A stretch of 64,000 nt of DNA from Marinobacter maritimus (lineage in GTDB: Bacteria; Pseudomonadota; Gammaproteobacteria; Pseudomonadales; Oleiphilaceae): NCBI RefSeq assembly GCF_007671675.1, contig NZ_VCGW01000001.1, positions 310,001 through 374,000 on the forward strand, given 5' to 3'. The notes below the pieces were generated by a model. It had not been told where the DNA came from and made no database searches. It worked only from the letters and a program-made list of their open reading frames with translations. This document shows, piece by piece, positions 42,845-52,422 of this stretch; the first letter of the stretch is position 1; the number at the start of each line of letters is the position of its first letter. The translations under genes were made by a program, and so were the position numbers.

Positions 42845-43971
42845 TCCCGTTTAACATGCCACCCTGCACGGGGGCCGAAGAGCAGTACATCAAACAGGCG
42901 CTAAAAAGCAACAAGCTCTCCGGCGATGGCCCTTTCGGCAAAAGGTGCCAGAACTGGTTCGAAAAAAACCTACCAGCCAAGAAAACCCTGCTGACTCCTT
43001 CTTGTACGGCCGCTCTGGAATTGGCGGCGATCCTAATAGACATTAAGCCGGGCGATGAGGTCATCATGCCGAGCTACACCTTCGTGAGTACAGCAAATGC
43101 CTTCGTACTCCGTGGTGCAAAGATTGTGTTCGTGGATATCCGCCCAGATACCATGAATATTGATGAAAGCCTGATCGAGGATGCAATCACTCCTAGCACC
43201 CGAGCTATTGTGCCCGTGCACTACGCTGGCGTTGCCTGCGAGATGGACACCATCATGGCCATTGCCGAGCGCCACAACCTTTACGTGGTTGAAGATGCAG
43301 CTCAAGGCATGATGAGCAGCTACAAAGGGCGTGCGCTGGGAACCATCGGCCATCTGGGAGCTTTCAGCTTCCACGAAACCAAGAACTACACCAGTGGTGG
43401 TGAAGGTGGCTTGCTGATCATCAACGACGAACAGTTTGCGGAGCGTGCCGAGGTCATTCGCGAGAAAGGCACCAACCGGAGTCAGTTCTTCCGGGGCATG
43501 GTCGATAAGTACCAATGGGTGGATATCGGCAGCAGCTACCTGCCAAGCGAATTGCAGGCCGCTTACCTGTGGGCACAGCTGGAGCATGCAACCGAAATCA
43601 ATGAGTCGCGCCTGAACGCCTGGCAATATTACTGGCACCACATACAGCTGCTTGCGGAACAGGGGCGCATTGAACTTGCCACCATTCCAAACGGCTGCAC
43701 GCACAACGGCCACATGTTTTACCTAAAAATCTCCGGGCTGAAGGAGCGTACCGCTTTGCTGGAACACCTTAAGAGCAAGGGTATTCACGCGGTATTTCAT
43801 TATGTGCCGTTGCATACCGCCAAAGCAGGTGCCGCTTTCGGACGATTCCACGGGGAAGATCGTTTCACTACCAGTGAAAGCGAGCGGTTGGTTAGGTTGC
43901 CGATGTGGTTTGGCCTACCCAAAGATGATCAAATGCGCCTGATATCGGCTATAGAAGAGTTCTACGCGTGA
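42841..43971 (+). CDS. wecE: dTDP-4-amino-4,6-dideoxygalactose transaminase
   Basis: 376 residues, collinear with E. coli WecE (RffA). Landmarks are the start MIPFNMPP, LTPSCTAALELAA, GDEVIMPSYTFVSTANAFVL, VVEDAAQGMMSSYKGRALG and the PLP lysine in GAFSFHETKNYTSGGEGG. It transfers an amino group from glutamate to dTDP-4-keto-6-deoxyglucose, giving dTDP-Fuc4N, the precursor of Fuc4NAc. Start and stop overlap the neighbours by 4 bases on each side, so it lies in a tightly coupled operon. Confidence 0.95.
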   Translation: MIPFNMPPCTGAEEQYIKQALKSNKLSGDGPFGKRCQNWFEKNLPAKKTLLTPSCTAALELAAILIDIKPGDEVIMPSYTFVSTANAFVLRGAKIVFVDIRPDTMNIDESLIEDAITPSTRAIVPVHYAGVACEMDTIMAIAERHNLYVVEDAAQGMMSSYKGRALGTIGHLGAFSFHETKNYTSGGEGGLLIINDEQFAERAEVIREKGTNRSQFFRGMVDKYQWVDIGSSYLPSELQAAYLWAQLEHATEINESRLNAWQYYWHHIQLLAEQGRIELATIPNGCTHNGHMFYLKISGLKERTALLEHLKSKGIHAVFHYVPLHTAKAGAAFGRFHGEDRFTTSESERLVRLPMWFGLPKDDQMRLISAIEEFYA

Positions 43972-45383
43972 GATTTCGTAAGATTACTGCCTTCTCGATA
44001 GGGCCAGTTGGTGGCGCTGCATTAGGCTTAATAACTCTACCTTTCCTTACATGGTTTTTTTCGGCTGAAGATATTGGCCGATTTACTATGCTTCAAGTGT
44101 CTCTCGGTTTAAGCACAAGTTTATTTAGCTTGGCTATGCATCAGGCTTATGTAAGGGAGTATCATGAAGTGGCTGATAGGGCCGCGCTGTTTAAAGCAGC
44201 CATTTTCCCAAGCATATCTATTTTAACAGTTTTAGTATTATTATCGCTGATTTTGCCGCTCTCAATTTCGAAAATTTTGTTTGAAGTTGAATCTGTTTTG
44301 CTTGAAGCGCTTTTGTTTATAGGCGGTTATTCTGTGCTGATAATAAATTTCTTAGCACACGTGCTTAGAATGGAGGAGCGTGGGCTAGCATTCTCAGCGA
44401 CACAAGTTTCACCAAAGCTATTTTTCATAATATGCATAAGCGCTATTTTTATTCTAAGTATAGAGTCAAGCTTTCAAATTCTGATCATGATGAATACCTT
44501 TGCGGTATTCGGATCCTTATGTATATTTGCTTTTCTAACTCGAAAAACATGGATGGCAGCAATATCTAGACCATTAAATGTGGGTTTGATTAAAAAAATG
44601 CTTTCGTTTAGCTTGCCACTTGTTGCTGGTGGCCTTGCTTACTGGGGGCTGACAACAATGGATAGATTCTTTTTAAGAGCTTTATCCGGGTTTGAACAGC
44701 TTGGCGTGTATGCAATCTCAGTGTCGCTGGCAGCAGCAGTTTCAGTCTTATCAACTATTTTCTCAAATTTATGGCATCCGACTGTGTATAGGTGGATAAA
44801 AGAAGGTGTCGAGCCTGCTCGCATACAGGCAGTAATTGAAAATATGTTTATTGTAGTTGCCATAACCTGGTCTCTAGTTGGGTTACTATCGTGGGTAGTC
44901 CCATACTTTTTGCCGCCTCGATACCAAGCCGTTGAGTATTTGATTGTTGCCTGTGTAGCTATGCCTCTATTCTACATGCTTTCAGAAACGACTGTAGTTG
45001 GAATTGGTATAACGCGACGTACGAGCTTCTCCATGATTTCCTCTATAGCTGCCGCCTTAGTTAATGCTGTTTTAAATTTTTTGCTCATACCAAAATATGG
45101 TGCAGCAGGTGCAGCACTTGCTACTCTTTTCTCGTTCTTCGTGTTTTTTTTGATTAGAACGGAATCGAGCGCATGGCTTTGGGTTTCGTTGCCCCGAATG
45201 AAAATGTACTTTTTGATAACTGCTTATCTATTTGCTACCGCCACCATGGTAGTAACAGAAGCAAGAATCAAGAATTTTAATGCAATTTGGGTGGGGCTAA
45301 TACTGTTAACTGCTTTTATGTATTACTCTCGATTGTTTCAGTCTTTCTGGTTTATAAAAAACTATTTGAGTAAAGAGGTTTGA
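43968..45383 (+). CDS. wzx: Wzx-like polysaccharide flippase
   Basis: 471 residues with about 12-14 membrane segments spread over the whole length. The N-terminal ISIGPVGGAALGLITLPFLT-like helix (here FSIGPVGGAALGLITLPFLT) is typical of the MATE/MOP Wzx family. It flips the lipid-linked repeat unit to the periplasm. The GTG start at 43968 overlaps the wecE stop. Base composition drops sharply here to AT-rich, marking the strain-specific part of the cluster and probable acquisition from another source. Confidence 0.88.
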   Translation: MRFRKITAFSIGPVGGAALGLITLPFLTWFFSAEDIGRFTMLQVSLGLSTSLFSLAMHQAYVREYHEVADRAALFKAAIFPSISILTVLVLLSLILPLSISKILFEVESVLLEALLFIGGYSVLIINFLAHVLRMEERGLAFSATQVSPKLFFIICISAIFILSIESSFQILIMMNTFAVFGSLCIFAFLTRKTWMAAISRPLNVGLIKKMLSFSLPLVAGGLAYWGLTTMDRFFLRALSGFEQLGVYAISVSLAAAVSVLSTIFSNLWHPTVYRWIKEGVEPARIQAVIENMFIVVAITWSLVGLLSWVVPYFLPPRYQAVEYLIVACVAMPLFYMLSETTVVGIGITRRTSFSMISSIAAALVNAVLNFLLIPKYGAAGAALATLFSFFVFFLIRTESSAWLWVSLPRMKMYFLITAYLFATATMVVTEARIKNFNAIWVGLILLTAFMYYSRLFQSFWFIKNYLSKEV

Positions 45384-46652
45384 ATGTTATTTATCAATGG
45401 CGCTCTAGGATTAGGCGGGCTTGAAACCTTTTATGTGAGAATGGCAAAGGAGCGCGCAAAGCAAGGCTTGCCAACATCGCTTTTGTTGTTGTCAAAGCCA
45501 GAAGCAAGTGATGAAAATCTATTAGAAGAAATGAAAAAATATGCGAAAGTGGTTTTCACTCAAGATATCTTTTCGATTAGCGCCGGTTTTTCACGTAGAT
45601 TTCCTCTGCTTTCACCAGTAAAAAAAAATGCTCTTTCAAATCTATTTGAAAATGTAAATCAAATTCATGTCTCTGATGGAATGCTTGGCCTTGTAGGAGA
45701 AAGGTTTAATAGAATTTCTGGTAAAAATATTCCTATCACGATTGGCTTTTATCATTATATACAATATCTATGGGGTGGCGAAAAGGTTCCAAGTTTTGAA
45801 AAAACAAATCGAAGGTTTGTATTCAAGTTTCTCCCTAAAGAAGCTCTGTTGATGTTTTCTGATGGTGTCAAAGACCTTTACGAAAAAAATAAATCGATGA
45901 ATTTAGAGGGCGCCCAAGTATTTAGATTAGGAGTGGTTGATAAAAAAAAGGTTCGGGTAAGTGGAAGTTTGAAACGCCCTTTGAAAATTATAGCTATAGG
46001 TCGCTTAGTTGATTTTAAAACCTACAACCTTTACATGCTTGAAGTTGTAAGCGAGCTAAAGACAAAAGGTATATTTGTCAAGCTTGATATTTTCGGGGAT
46101 GGCCCATTAAAACAGCATATAATAACGAAAATTAATCAGTTAGAATTAAACGATTCTGTAGCATTGAAGGGTAGTCTTGAATATTCCAAATTTGACGAAA
46201 CCGTTTCTCACTATGATTTATTTGTAGGTAGTGGGACGGCAATTATACAGGCAGCATCATTAGGTTTGCCATCAATTATTGGTGTCGAAAACGTGATTCA
46301 TTCCAAAACTTATGGTTATTTTTCAGATTTTTACAAGTATGAATATAACCTTAAAGGTTTAAGCTTTCCTTTATTGTCTGTGGAAAAAATCATTGAAAAC
46401 TATTTCTTTATGGATGAAGGTAAACGACTGGAGTTGAAAAAGTCGCACATCATCGCCAGTGAAGTGTTCACCAATGAGGCATGCCAGAAGGGAATGGATG
46501 CGTTAAAAAACATTAGAATGCCAGTGCAAGGTTTTAAATATAATCGATGGTCCTATGAACTATCTAGATTGATCGATAGAGTTAACTTAAGACTTAATAA
46601 AAACCATCCAAGGTTGAGGAAGTTTGAGGATTTTAGAAAGTTACATGAATGA
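45384..46652 (+). CDS. Glycosyltransferase family 4-like protein
   Basis: 422 residues. The N-terminus GALGLGGLETFYVRMAKERA is a GT4-type donor/acceptor start (GGxE). The C-terminal Rossmann half has IAIGRLVDFKTYNLYMLEVV, LDIFGDGPLKQHI and FVGSGTAIIQAASLGLPSII, which stands in place of the usual ExxxxxxxE segment. It adds a sugar to the lipid-linked unit in the cytoplasm; donor and linkage cannot be read. The ATG abuts the wzx stop with no gap. AT-rich coding like its neighbours. Confidence 0.85.
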   Translation: MLFINGALGLGGLETFYVRMAKERAKQGLPTSLLLLSKPEASDENLLEEMKKYAKVVFTQDIFSISAGFSRRFPLLSPVKKNALSNLFENVNQIHVSDGMLGLVGERFNRISGKNIPITIGFYHYIQYLWGGEKVPSFEKTNRRFVFKFLPKEALLMFSDGVKDLYEKNKSMNLEGAQVFRLGVVDKKKVRVSGSLKRPLKIIAIGRLVDFKTYNLYMLEVVSELKTKGIFVKLDIFGDGPLKQHIITKINQLELNDSVALKGSLEYSKFDETVSHYDLFVGSGTAIIQAASLGLPSIIGVENVIHSKTYGYFSDFYKYEYNLKGLSFPLLSVEKIIENYFFMDEGKRLELKKSHIIASEVFTNEACQKGMDALKNIRMPVQGFKYNRWSYELSRLIDRVNLRLNKNHPRLRKFEDFRKLHE

Positions 46653-46881
46653 CTGTGAATGCGATTAATAGATTGTGTCCAAAAATACTGGGAGCAATTT
46701 GGATTAAGGTGCTCAAAGAGTTTTGGATGGCGAAAGTTTAAAGCCTTAATCAAGCGTTTGGCATCAAGGGAGCCTGAATCTGGTTTGTGGCACTCATGGC
46801 AAAGCGGGCTTTCAGGCCCGACACTGAATTAACGGCAAACCGGATATTTATCACGCGCTTCTCAACGGTTTAAATTAGCCC
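46653..46881. other. Gap between glycosyltransferase and wzy
   Basis: 229 bases without a credible gene. The composition changes from AT-rich to a GC-richer patch at about 46780-46840, as if a foreign fragment were left by recombination. A short palindrome (AAGCGGGCTTTCAGGCCCG) lies at about 46803-46821. Nothing else identified. Confidence 0.4.
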
Positions 46882-47973
46882 ATGATCCATTTTACACTTT
46901 ACTTCTTTGTCTTGTTATTATCATGGATTGCCTTAGTAAGTAACATAGACAATAAAAAAGTTCTCAACACTTGTCTGGCCGTGTCGTTTTTTCTTGTCCT
47001 CTATCTAGTCATTGGGTTTCGTGTGGACTCAATTGATTATGTGAGCTATAAGTCTATATTTGAGAAAGTTAATTTTTCCCAGTTTTCGATACCGATATTC
47101 AATTCGAATGAGGGGTCAAGCGGCAGAGAGTTTTTGTTCGCATCTTCTGTTTCATTGTTTAAGCTTCTTAATCTTAGTTTTGAGTCATTCATTGCATTTA
47201 TTGCTTTTCTATCGGTTTTTATAAAGTTCAATATTTTTTGGCGCAATTCTCCTTATTTCTGGCTTTCAGTTCTGATATACCTTTCGTTTTCGTATTTTAA
47301 AGATCTTGGCCAGATACGAAGTGCGTTATCTGCGACCATTCTTGTATTTTCTTTTAATCAGATAGTTTCTCGTAAATTTCACTATTACATTATTTATGTA
47401 ATAATAGCGGCAGGCATTCAGATATTTTTGATCTTTGCCGTCATATTGTATGTTTTCCATTGGTATTTTCATCGTTATTTAAAATTGTTTCTGTTGTTTT
47501 TTAGTCTTTTTTTGCCAGATTTGATTTTTTATATATATGAATATTCGGCTGATTTTATTCGTGCATTAAACCCTTTTATTTTTTATAAAATTAATGGTTA
47601 TATGGCGGTCCAACAAGATATAAACGTATTTGGTTTAGGAAATATTTTTCGAGTCTCCGTCGTAGCCGCCATGATATTCATGGGGGGCTGGTTAAATTTT
47701 TCCAAGTCTTCGATTGTATCTGTAAGCCTCTCTTCCGTTTCCTTAGGACTGATTTTTTATAATTGTTTTAGCTTTATTCCAGCTGTCGCAGAGCGATCTA
47801 TTGATGTATTTGTTTTTTTGCCTGCGTGTCTCTTGTTTCCTATCTTTGTTTCTAAGATGGCAGGGGGCGTTCAGAAGCAAATTGTCTTCATGCTCGTTGT
47901 GCTTTATTGTTTGGCATTTTTTATCGGAGGTGTTTCTTCGGCAGGAGAGTATCGAAATTTGCTTTTAGTGTAG
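46882..47973 (+). CDS. wzy: Wzy-like polysaccharide polymerase (EpsG family)
   Basis: 363 residues, extremely hydrophobic and Phe-rich, about 10 membrane segments. The early motif YLVIGFRVDSIDYVSYKSIF matches the EpsG/Wzy pattern, where a short loop with R and D..Y follows the second helix. The middle reads FKDLGQIRSALSATILVFSF, also EpsG-like. It would polymerise repeat units in the periplasm, with length set by the two Wzz proteins. Strongly AT-rich, with a gap on both sides, so it may have been swapped as a cassette. Confidence 0.82.
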   Translation: MIHFTLYFFVLLLSWIALVSNIDNKKVLNTCLAVSFFLVLYLVIGFRVDSIDYVSYKSIFEKVNFSQFSIPIFNSNEGSSGREFLFASSVSLFKLLNLSFESFIAFIAFLSVFIKFNIFWRNSPYFWLSVLIYLSFSYFKDLGQIRSALSATILVFSFNQIVSRKFHYYIIYVIIAAGIQIFLIFAVILYVFHWYFHRYLKLFLLFFSLFLPDLIFYIYEYSADFIRALNPFIFYKINGYMAVQQDINVFGLGNIFRVSVVAAMIFMGGWLNFSKSSIVSVSLSSVSLGLIFYNCFSFIPAVAERSIDVFVFLPACLLFPIFVSKMAGGVQKQIVFMLVVLYCLAFFIGGVSSAGEYRNLLLV

Positions 47974-48479
47974 TTGCGAGCATTGCTAAATGTATCTAGT
48001 GGGTTAAGAGAATATAGAAGCAGCTTTTCAGGCTGCAATATATAAAAACTGAATAGGTGTTCGTGGTAAGTTCCATGGACTTGATAAGGTTCTGTAAGGC
48101 TTTCCACCATTTTAAATTAATACAGGAACCCTGTATAACGCCAATGCTCTCTACATCGCCGGCCGTCTCACTTGACCAACTGTTATAGTCTTAAGACGAA
48201 TTCAAAAGTTTTGCGAATTCGACTTCGATTTTTAATATTTTCCATCGTTTGTGGTCGTTTAATAATATATTGGCTGAAAAGCCGTTTTAAGGGTATTCTC
48301 AACTCTACAGTGATTAATGCGAAAATTTATTTTGATAAGCCTACCCTTGAAAGTGGTAGATTGGGAAAGTGTTATATTTCGGCCACGAGGAAAAAGATAA
48401 AATTTTAGATTGTAATCAAGGTTTTGCAAAAATGGCAATAGGTTTATGCTTGAAATAAAAGTAATGAGACTCTGAAATA
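47974..48479. other. Gap between wzy and the next glycosyltransferase
   Basis: 506 bases with no intact gene. Contains an open stretch of 78 codons at 48172-48408 listed separately. Around 48130-48175 there is a short GC-rich patch unlike the AT-rich flanks, ending in an in-frame TGA, which looks like the 3' end of a lost gene. Probable recombination scar. Confidence 0.45.
48172..48408 (+). pseudogene. Possible truncated N-terminus of an acyltransferase-like gene
   Basis: 78 codons from a TTG. Read as protein it has a hydrophobic stretch (LRFLIFSIVCGRLIIYWL), then FKGILNSTVINAKIYFDKP, vaguely like the beginning of a hexapeptide acetyltransferase. It stops before any repeat would form. No ribosome site is obvious. 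It may be a remnant or chance; I do not assign a function. Confidence 0.25.
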
Positions 48480-49652
48480 ATGAAAGTTGCTAAAATAATT
48501 GAGGGAAGCCCGGATAATAAGATGGGACTTTTCAATGATGCAATCCTTAGAACTAAGCGATTGAAATCAAAAGTGAAAAGCGTCGATTGCTACATGGTTA
48601 GGGTAAGATACAGTTTTGCTCTTCGGATTTTGAAAGGGAAAATCCGGTTGCCTCCTAAAGAAAGAGTATCGCTTGTCGATGGCATCTGGTTTAAGAACCT
48701 CTGGGTCAAAATAGGTCTCTTGGACTATATATTAGTTTATAAATTGAATGCTAGAGCCTTTTTGTGTGAAAGGTCTCTGAGAAAATATGACAATATATTT
48801 CGTGGGTTTGACGTTATTACATCTCACGGACTGCTAGCTAATGTGTTGGCAAAGATTGTTAACGAAAATCAGGGTTTGCCTTACGTACCTACTTGGCATG
48901 GTTCTGATATAAATATATATCCGTTTAAAAACGACAGGAGGCGGATCGCAATAAAATATATTATGGATTCTGCTTATGCGAATGTGTTCGTGAGCAATAA
49001 GTTGATGGAGACCTCCTGTAGAATTTCTAAAAAGAGCAATAAAGAGGTTTTGTACTCTTCAATAAACTCTATTTTTTTCAGATTTAGTGAAGAACGTCGG
49101 AATGAGCTCAGAAGACGGTATAGTATACAAAACAAGAAAGTCGTAGGGTTTGTTGGCAACTTAATAGATATTAAGAATGTGATGGTGTTAGCGCCCTTGT
49201 TTCGTCGATTGCAAGACAGCCTCGAAGATGTTGCTTTTTTTATCGTTGGTGAAGGAAATCGTTCATTTAAGTTGCAGGAAGAAATGTCAAAATTGCGTGT
49301 CAATAATGTAACTTTCTTTGGAAAACTCGATCCTGTAAAAATTCCGGAAATAATGAACGTTATCGATATTTTAGTTCTTCCGAGCTTAAATGAAGGGTTG
49401 CCTTTAGTCACATTGGAAGCGCTTTCGTGCGGAGCTCATGTTGTAGGATCGGATCGCGGTGGTATTCCGGAGGCAATAGGAGTAGATAATACGTTTCGTT
49501 TGGATGACTGCTTTGTTGACAACTGTTCTAAAAGAATATTGGAGGTTTTTGAGGGAAGAGTACAACCTCCGAAGATATCCAACGAGTTTTCAGAAGTTAG
49601 GACTTGTAAGAGGGAGCGGTCATTATTGAGCGAAGCAGTTTCCAAGCGTTAG
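48480..49652 (+). CDS. Glycosyltransferase family 4 protein
   Basis: 390 residues. The N-terminal half has PYVPTWHGSDINIYPFKNDR, a GT4 acceptor-domain motif. The C-terminal half has VGFVGNLIDIKNVMVLAPLF, FFIVGEGNRSFKLQEEM and LVLPSLNEGLPLVTLEALSC with the ExxxxxxxE signature (Glu in NEG and LEA). Retaining transferase acting on the lipid-linked repeat unit; the sugar is unknown. AT-rich and separated from wzy by 506 bases of scar sequence. Confidence 0.9.
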   Translation: MKVAKIIEGSPDNKMGLFNDAILRTKRLKSKVKSVDCYMVRVRYSFALRILKGKIRLPPKERVSLVDGIWFKNLWVKIGLLDYILVYKLNARAFLCERSLRKYDNIFRGFDVITSHGLLANVLAKIVNENQGLPYVPTWHGSDINIYPFKNDRRRIAIKYIMDSAYANVFVSNKLMETSCRISKKSNKEVLYSSINSIFFRFSEERRNELRRRYSIQNKKVVGFVGNLIDIKNVMVLAPLFRRLQDSLEDVAFFIVGEGNRSFKLQEEMSKLRVNNVTFFGKLDPVKIPEIMNVIDILVLPSLNEGLPLVTLEALSCGAHVVGSDRGGIPEAIGVDNTFRLDDCFVDNCSKRILEVFEGRVQPPKISNEFSEVRTCKRERSLLSEAVSKR

Positions 49653-49808
49653 TAATAATTGCTTCTGCTCATTATTCTATATGTAGAAGGGTATTGAAAA
49701 AATCGTTGAGAGTTAAATTTACTATTTCAGTACTTGATCGTCTACGATGGTTGGTAAAACCCACGTTTAAAGCTTCTTTTAAAGTGTTTGCATCGTAAAA
49801 AAGGTGTT

Positions 49809-51086
49809 ATGGATATTTCAAAAATTTGTATGGTTGGCTTAGGGTATATTGGCCTTCCAACGGCAAGTGTAATCGCGTCGAGAAAGTGTAATGTGATTGG
49901 TCTAGACGTGGACCCTGATGTTGTAGATACAATAAATAAAGGCGACATTCATATTGTCGAGCCAGACTTGGATATGATTGTCCATGCTGCTGTGAGCGAA
50001 GGCTACCTCCGGGCCACACTTAAGGCCGAGCCCGCAGAAGCCTTTTTGGTTGCCGTGCCTACTCCATTCAAGACGGAAGCAGGCAAAACTCATGTTCCGG
50101 ATTTGAAATATATAGAATCCGCTGCCAAGTCGATCGCTCCAGTTCTTGAAAGAGGGAACTTGGTGATTTTGGAATCTACCTCTCCGGTTGGCACGACTGA
50201 ACAGTTCGCGGCGTGGTTGGCTGAAGCGAGACCGGACTTGACGTTTCCGCAAACTGATGGGGAAGAATCGGACATTCGAATTGCTCACTGCCCTGAAAGG
50301 GTTCTGCCTGGCCATGTCATACGGGAGCTGGTCGCTAACGACCGGGTAATTGGCGGTTTGACCCCAGCCTGCTCTGAAGCCGCATTTCGTCTTTACGAGA
50401 TTTTTGTTGAAGGTGAATGTATCACTACTACCGCGCGTACAGCGGAGATGGCAAAGCTTACCGAAAATAGTTTCCGAGACGTGAATATCGCCTTTGCTAA
50501 TGAGTTATCGCTGATTTGCGACAAACTCGACATCGATGTTTGGGAACTTATTGAGCTGGCAAATCGACATCCACGCGTTAATATCCTGAAGCCCGGACCG
50601 GGTGTTGGTGGACACTGTATTGCTGTGGACCCGTGGTTTATTGTCAGCGAAACTCCGGAGCAAGCGCGATTAATTCGTATGGCTAGGGAAGTAAATGATG
50701 CCAAGCCGCAGTGGGTAATCGATAAGGTTAAATCAGCAATAGGGCAGTTCTTGCAGCAGCACTTCGATCATACAGCAAAGGATGTGAAGGTGGCGCTGTT
50801 TGGTCTCGCATTCAAGCCAGATATTGATGATCTGCGTGAAAGCCCTGCCTTGGCAATTGCGGTAGAGTTGGAGCAATCTTTAGCGGGTTCTTTGATGGTT
50901 GTTGAACCAAATATTGAAGTTGCACCTGCAGGACTAGCGAGAGCCTCGCTAGTGAGTAGTGATGAAGCGATCGAGCAGGCCGACATTTGTGTGATTATGG
51001 TTGCGCATCGAGAATTCAAAGGATTAGATTTTTCCGGAAAACTAGATGAATTCGTCATCGATGTGGTAGCAAGTGGGCGAGCGTAA
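49809..51086 (+). CDS. wecC: UDP-N-acetyl-D-mannosamine dehydrogenase (first copy)
   Basis: 425 residues from ATG 49809 (AAGG site 5 bases upstream). N-terminal [20 protein letters not shown] binds [18 protein letters not shown]-type loop (here [20 protein letters not shown]), HCPERVLPG, and [19 protein letters not shown] with the catalytic cysteine. It oxidises UDP-ManNAc to UDP-ManNAcA. A second wecC of different sequence and length (403) occurs at 57667. Composition rises again to the genomic level here. The following wecB is broken. Confidence 0.92.
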   Translation: MDISKICMVGLGYIGLPTASVIASRKCNVIGLDVDPDVVDTINKGDIHIVEPDLDMIVHAAVSEGYLRATLKAEPAEAFLVAVPTPFKTEAGKTHVPDLKYIESAAKSIAPVLERGNLVILESTSPVGTTEQFAAWLAEARPDLTFPQTDGEESDIRIAHCPERVLPGHVIRELVANDRVIGGLTPACSEAAFRLYEIFVEGECITTTARTAEMAKLTENSFRDVNIAFANELSLICDKLDIDVWELIELANRHPRVNILKPGPGVGGHCIAVDPWFIVSETPEQARLIRMAREVNDAKPQWVIDKVKSAIGQFLQQHFDHTAKDVKVALFGLAFKPDIDDLRESPALAIAVELEQSLAGSLMVVEPNIEVAPAGLARASLVSSDEAIEQADICVIMVAHREFKGLDFSGKLDEFVIDVVASGRA

Positions 51087-51099
51087 AAAGGAGAAGTTT

Positions 51100-51415
51100 T
51101 TGAAAGTTTTAACTGTTTTTGGAACTAGGCCAGAAGCCATAAAAAATGGCCCCAGTGGTGTTGGCGCTGCAGGATGATGATCGGTTTGAACCGGTATTGT
51201 GTGTAACTGGCCAGCATCGTGAAATGCTGGACCAGGTGCTGTCGTTATTTTCTCTGGTGCCGGATTATGATCTGAACATTATGAGGCCGGGCCAAGATTT
51301 AACGGATGTAACTACCGGTATTCTGCAGGGTATGCGGAGCGTTCTGACAGAAGCGAAGCCAGACCTGGTGCTGGTACATGGCGACACGGCCACCACCTTC
51401 GCCGCCACCCTCGTC
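51100..51415 (+). pseudogene. wecB: Frameshifted and truncated wecB (UDP-GlcNAc 2-epimerase), first copy
   Basis: From TTG 51100 (good AAAGGAG site) the product reads [15 protein letters not shown], then the run of A residues at 51141-51146 appears to carry one extra A, shifting the frame; the +1 frame continues [20 protein letters not shown] to [16 protein letters not shown]. The gene then stops at about 51414, where sequence of an IS30-type transposase begins. Roughly the first quarter of a 380-residue epimerase remains. The intact copy is at 58878. Confidence 0.9.
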
Positions 51416-51618
51416 CTGCCGAGGTTGAGCAGCGACTTTGGATCGGAGACTGGGAAGGCGATACCGTCCTGAAGGGCCACAAGGAATCGGGTCTGGCCAC
51501 CCTGGTGTATCGCCGCACTGGCTATTTGCAGGCAGCCTTGTTGCCCGAGGTGAAGGCGGGCCTGTCAACAACAGCGAAGTTTGACCGCTTTTTATCAGTT
51601 TAGATTGTCCGGTTTTCA

Positions 51619-52422
51619 TCAGTTTTCAGTGTCCGGTTTTTGAGTGTCTGTGCCGTCACATTCCTCCTGTTGCTGAGTCGTACCGGGGACGATCCCGGCC
51701 TTGCGTTTGTCCTTCAGTCGGTAACTTTCACCCTTGATGTTCAGCGTGGTTGAGTGGTGCAGTAACCGATCCAGGATAGCCGTGGCGATGACCTGATCGC
51801 CGAACACCTCGCCCCAGTCCATAAAGCTCTTGTTGGAGGTCAGGATGGTGCAGGCTCGCTCGTAGCGACGGTTGATCAGCCGGAAGAACAGGCTGGCTTC
51901 CTCCCGGGTCATGGGTAGGTAACCAATCTCGTCAAGCACCAGCACCTTTGGGTAGCTCAGCTGCTGGAGCTGACGGTCCAGTCGGTTCTCCTGTCGCGCT
52001 TTCATCAGGGTGCTTACCAGGCGATCCAAAGTCATGAACAGAACCCTGTGGCCAGCCTCAGCTGCTTTTACGCCAAGGGCAACGGCCAGATGGGTTTTAC
52101 CCACGCCCGGTGGTCCCAGCAGGATGACGTTCTCGTTGCGCTCCACGAACCCTAATCCGGACAGGTCCCGGATCAGCTTGCGGTCAATGCTCGGCTGGAA
52201 GGTGAAGTCGAACTGTTCCAGGGTTTTGATCCACGGCAGTCTGGCCTGCTTGAGGCGCGTATCAAGGCCTTTCTGGTGGCGGCCACCCCATTCCTGGGCC
52301 AGGGCCTGTTCGAGGAACTCCCGGTAATTCAGATCCTTCTTGCTGGCGTGTTCGCACAAGGTGTCCAGGGAGGCTTGGAGGTGGTCCATCTTGAGTCGGT
52401 CGAGGAGTTGGTCCAGGTTCAT
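51619..52422 (-). CDS. istB: IS21 helper ATPase IstB
   Basis: 267 residues. AAA+ ATPase with Walker A LGPPGVGKTHLAVALG (about residues 102-117), Walker B VLVLDEIGYLP and sensor ILTSNKSFMDWG. IstB assembles on target DNA and recruits the IstA transposase. The start overlaps the istA stop by 4 bases (ATGA). The extreme C-terminus (from GIVPGTTQQQEE) is hydrophilic. Confidence 0.95.
   Translation of the reverse strand: MNLDQLLDRLKMDHLQASLDTLCEHASKKDLNYREFLEQALAQEWGGRHQKGLDTRLKQARLPWIKTLEQFDFTFQPSIDRKLIRDLSGLGFVERNENVILLGPPGVGKTHLAVALGVKAAEAGHRVLFMTLDRLVSTLMKARQENRLDRQLQQLSYPKVLVLDEIGYLPMTREEASLFFRLINRRYERACTILTSNKSFMDWGEVFGDQVIATAILDRLLHHSTTLNIKGESYRLKDKRKAGIVPGTTQQQEECDGTDTQKPDTEN

Noticed and set aside
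46653-46881. Possible small gene between the glycosyltransferase and wzy
   Set aside because: No frame with a ribosome site or protein-like composition; treated as a recombination scar.
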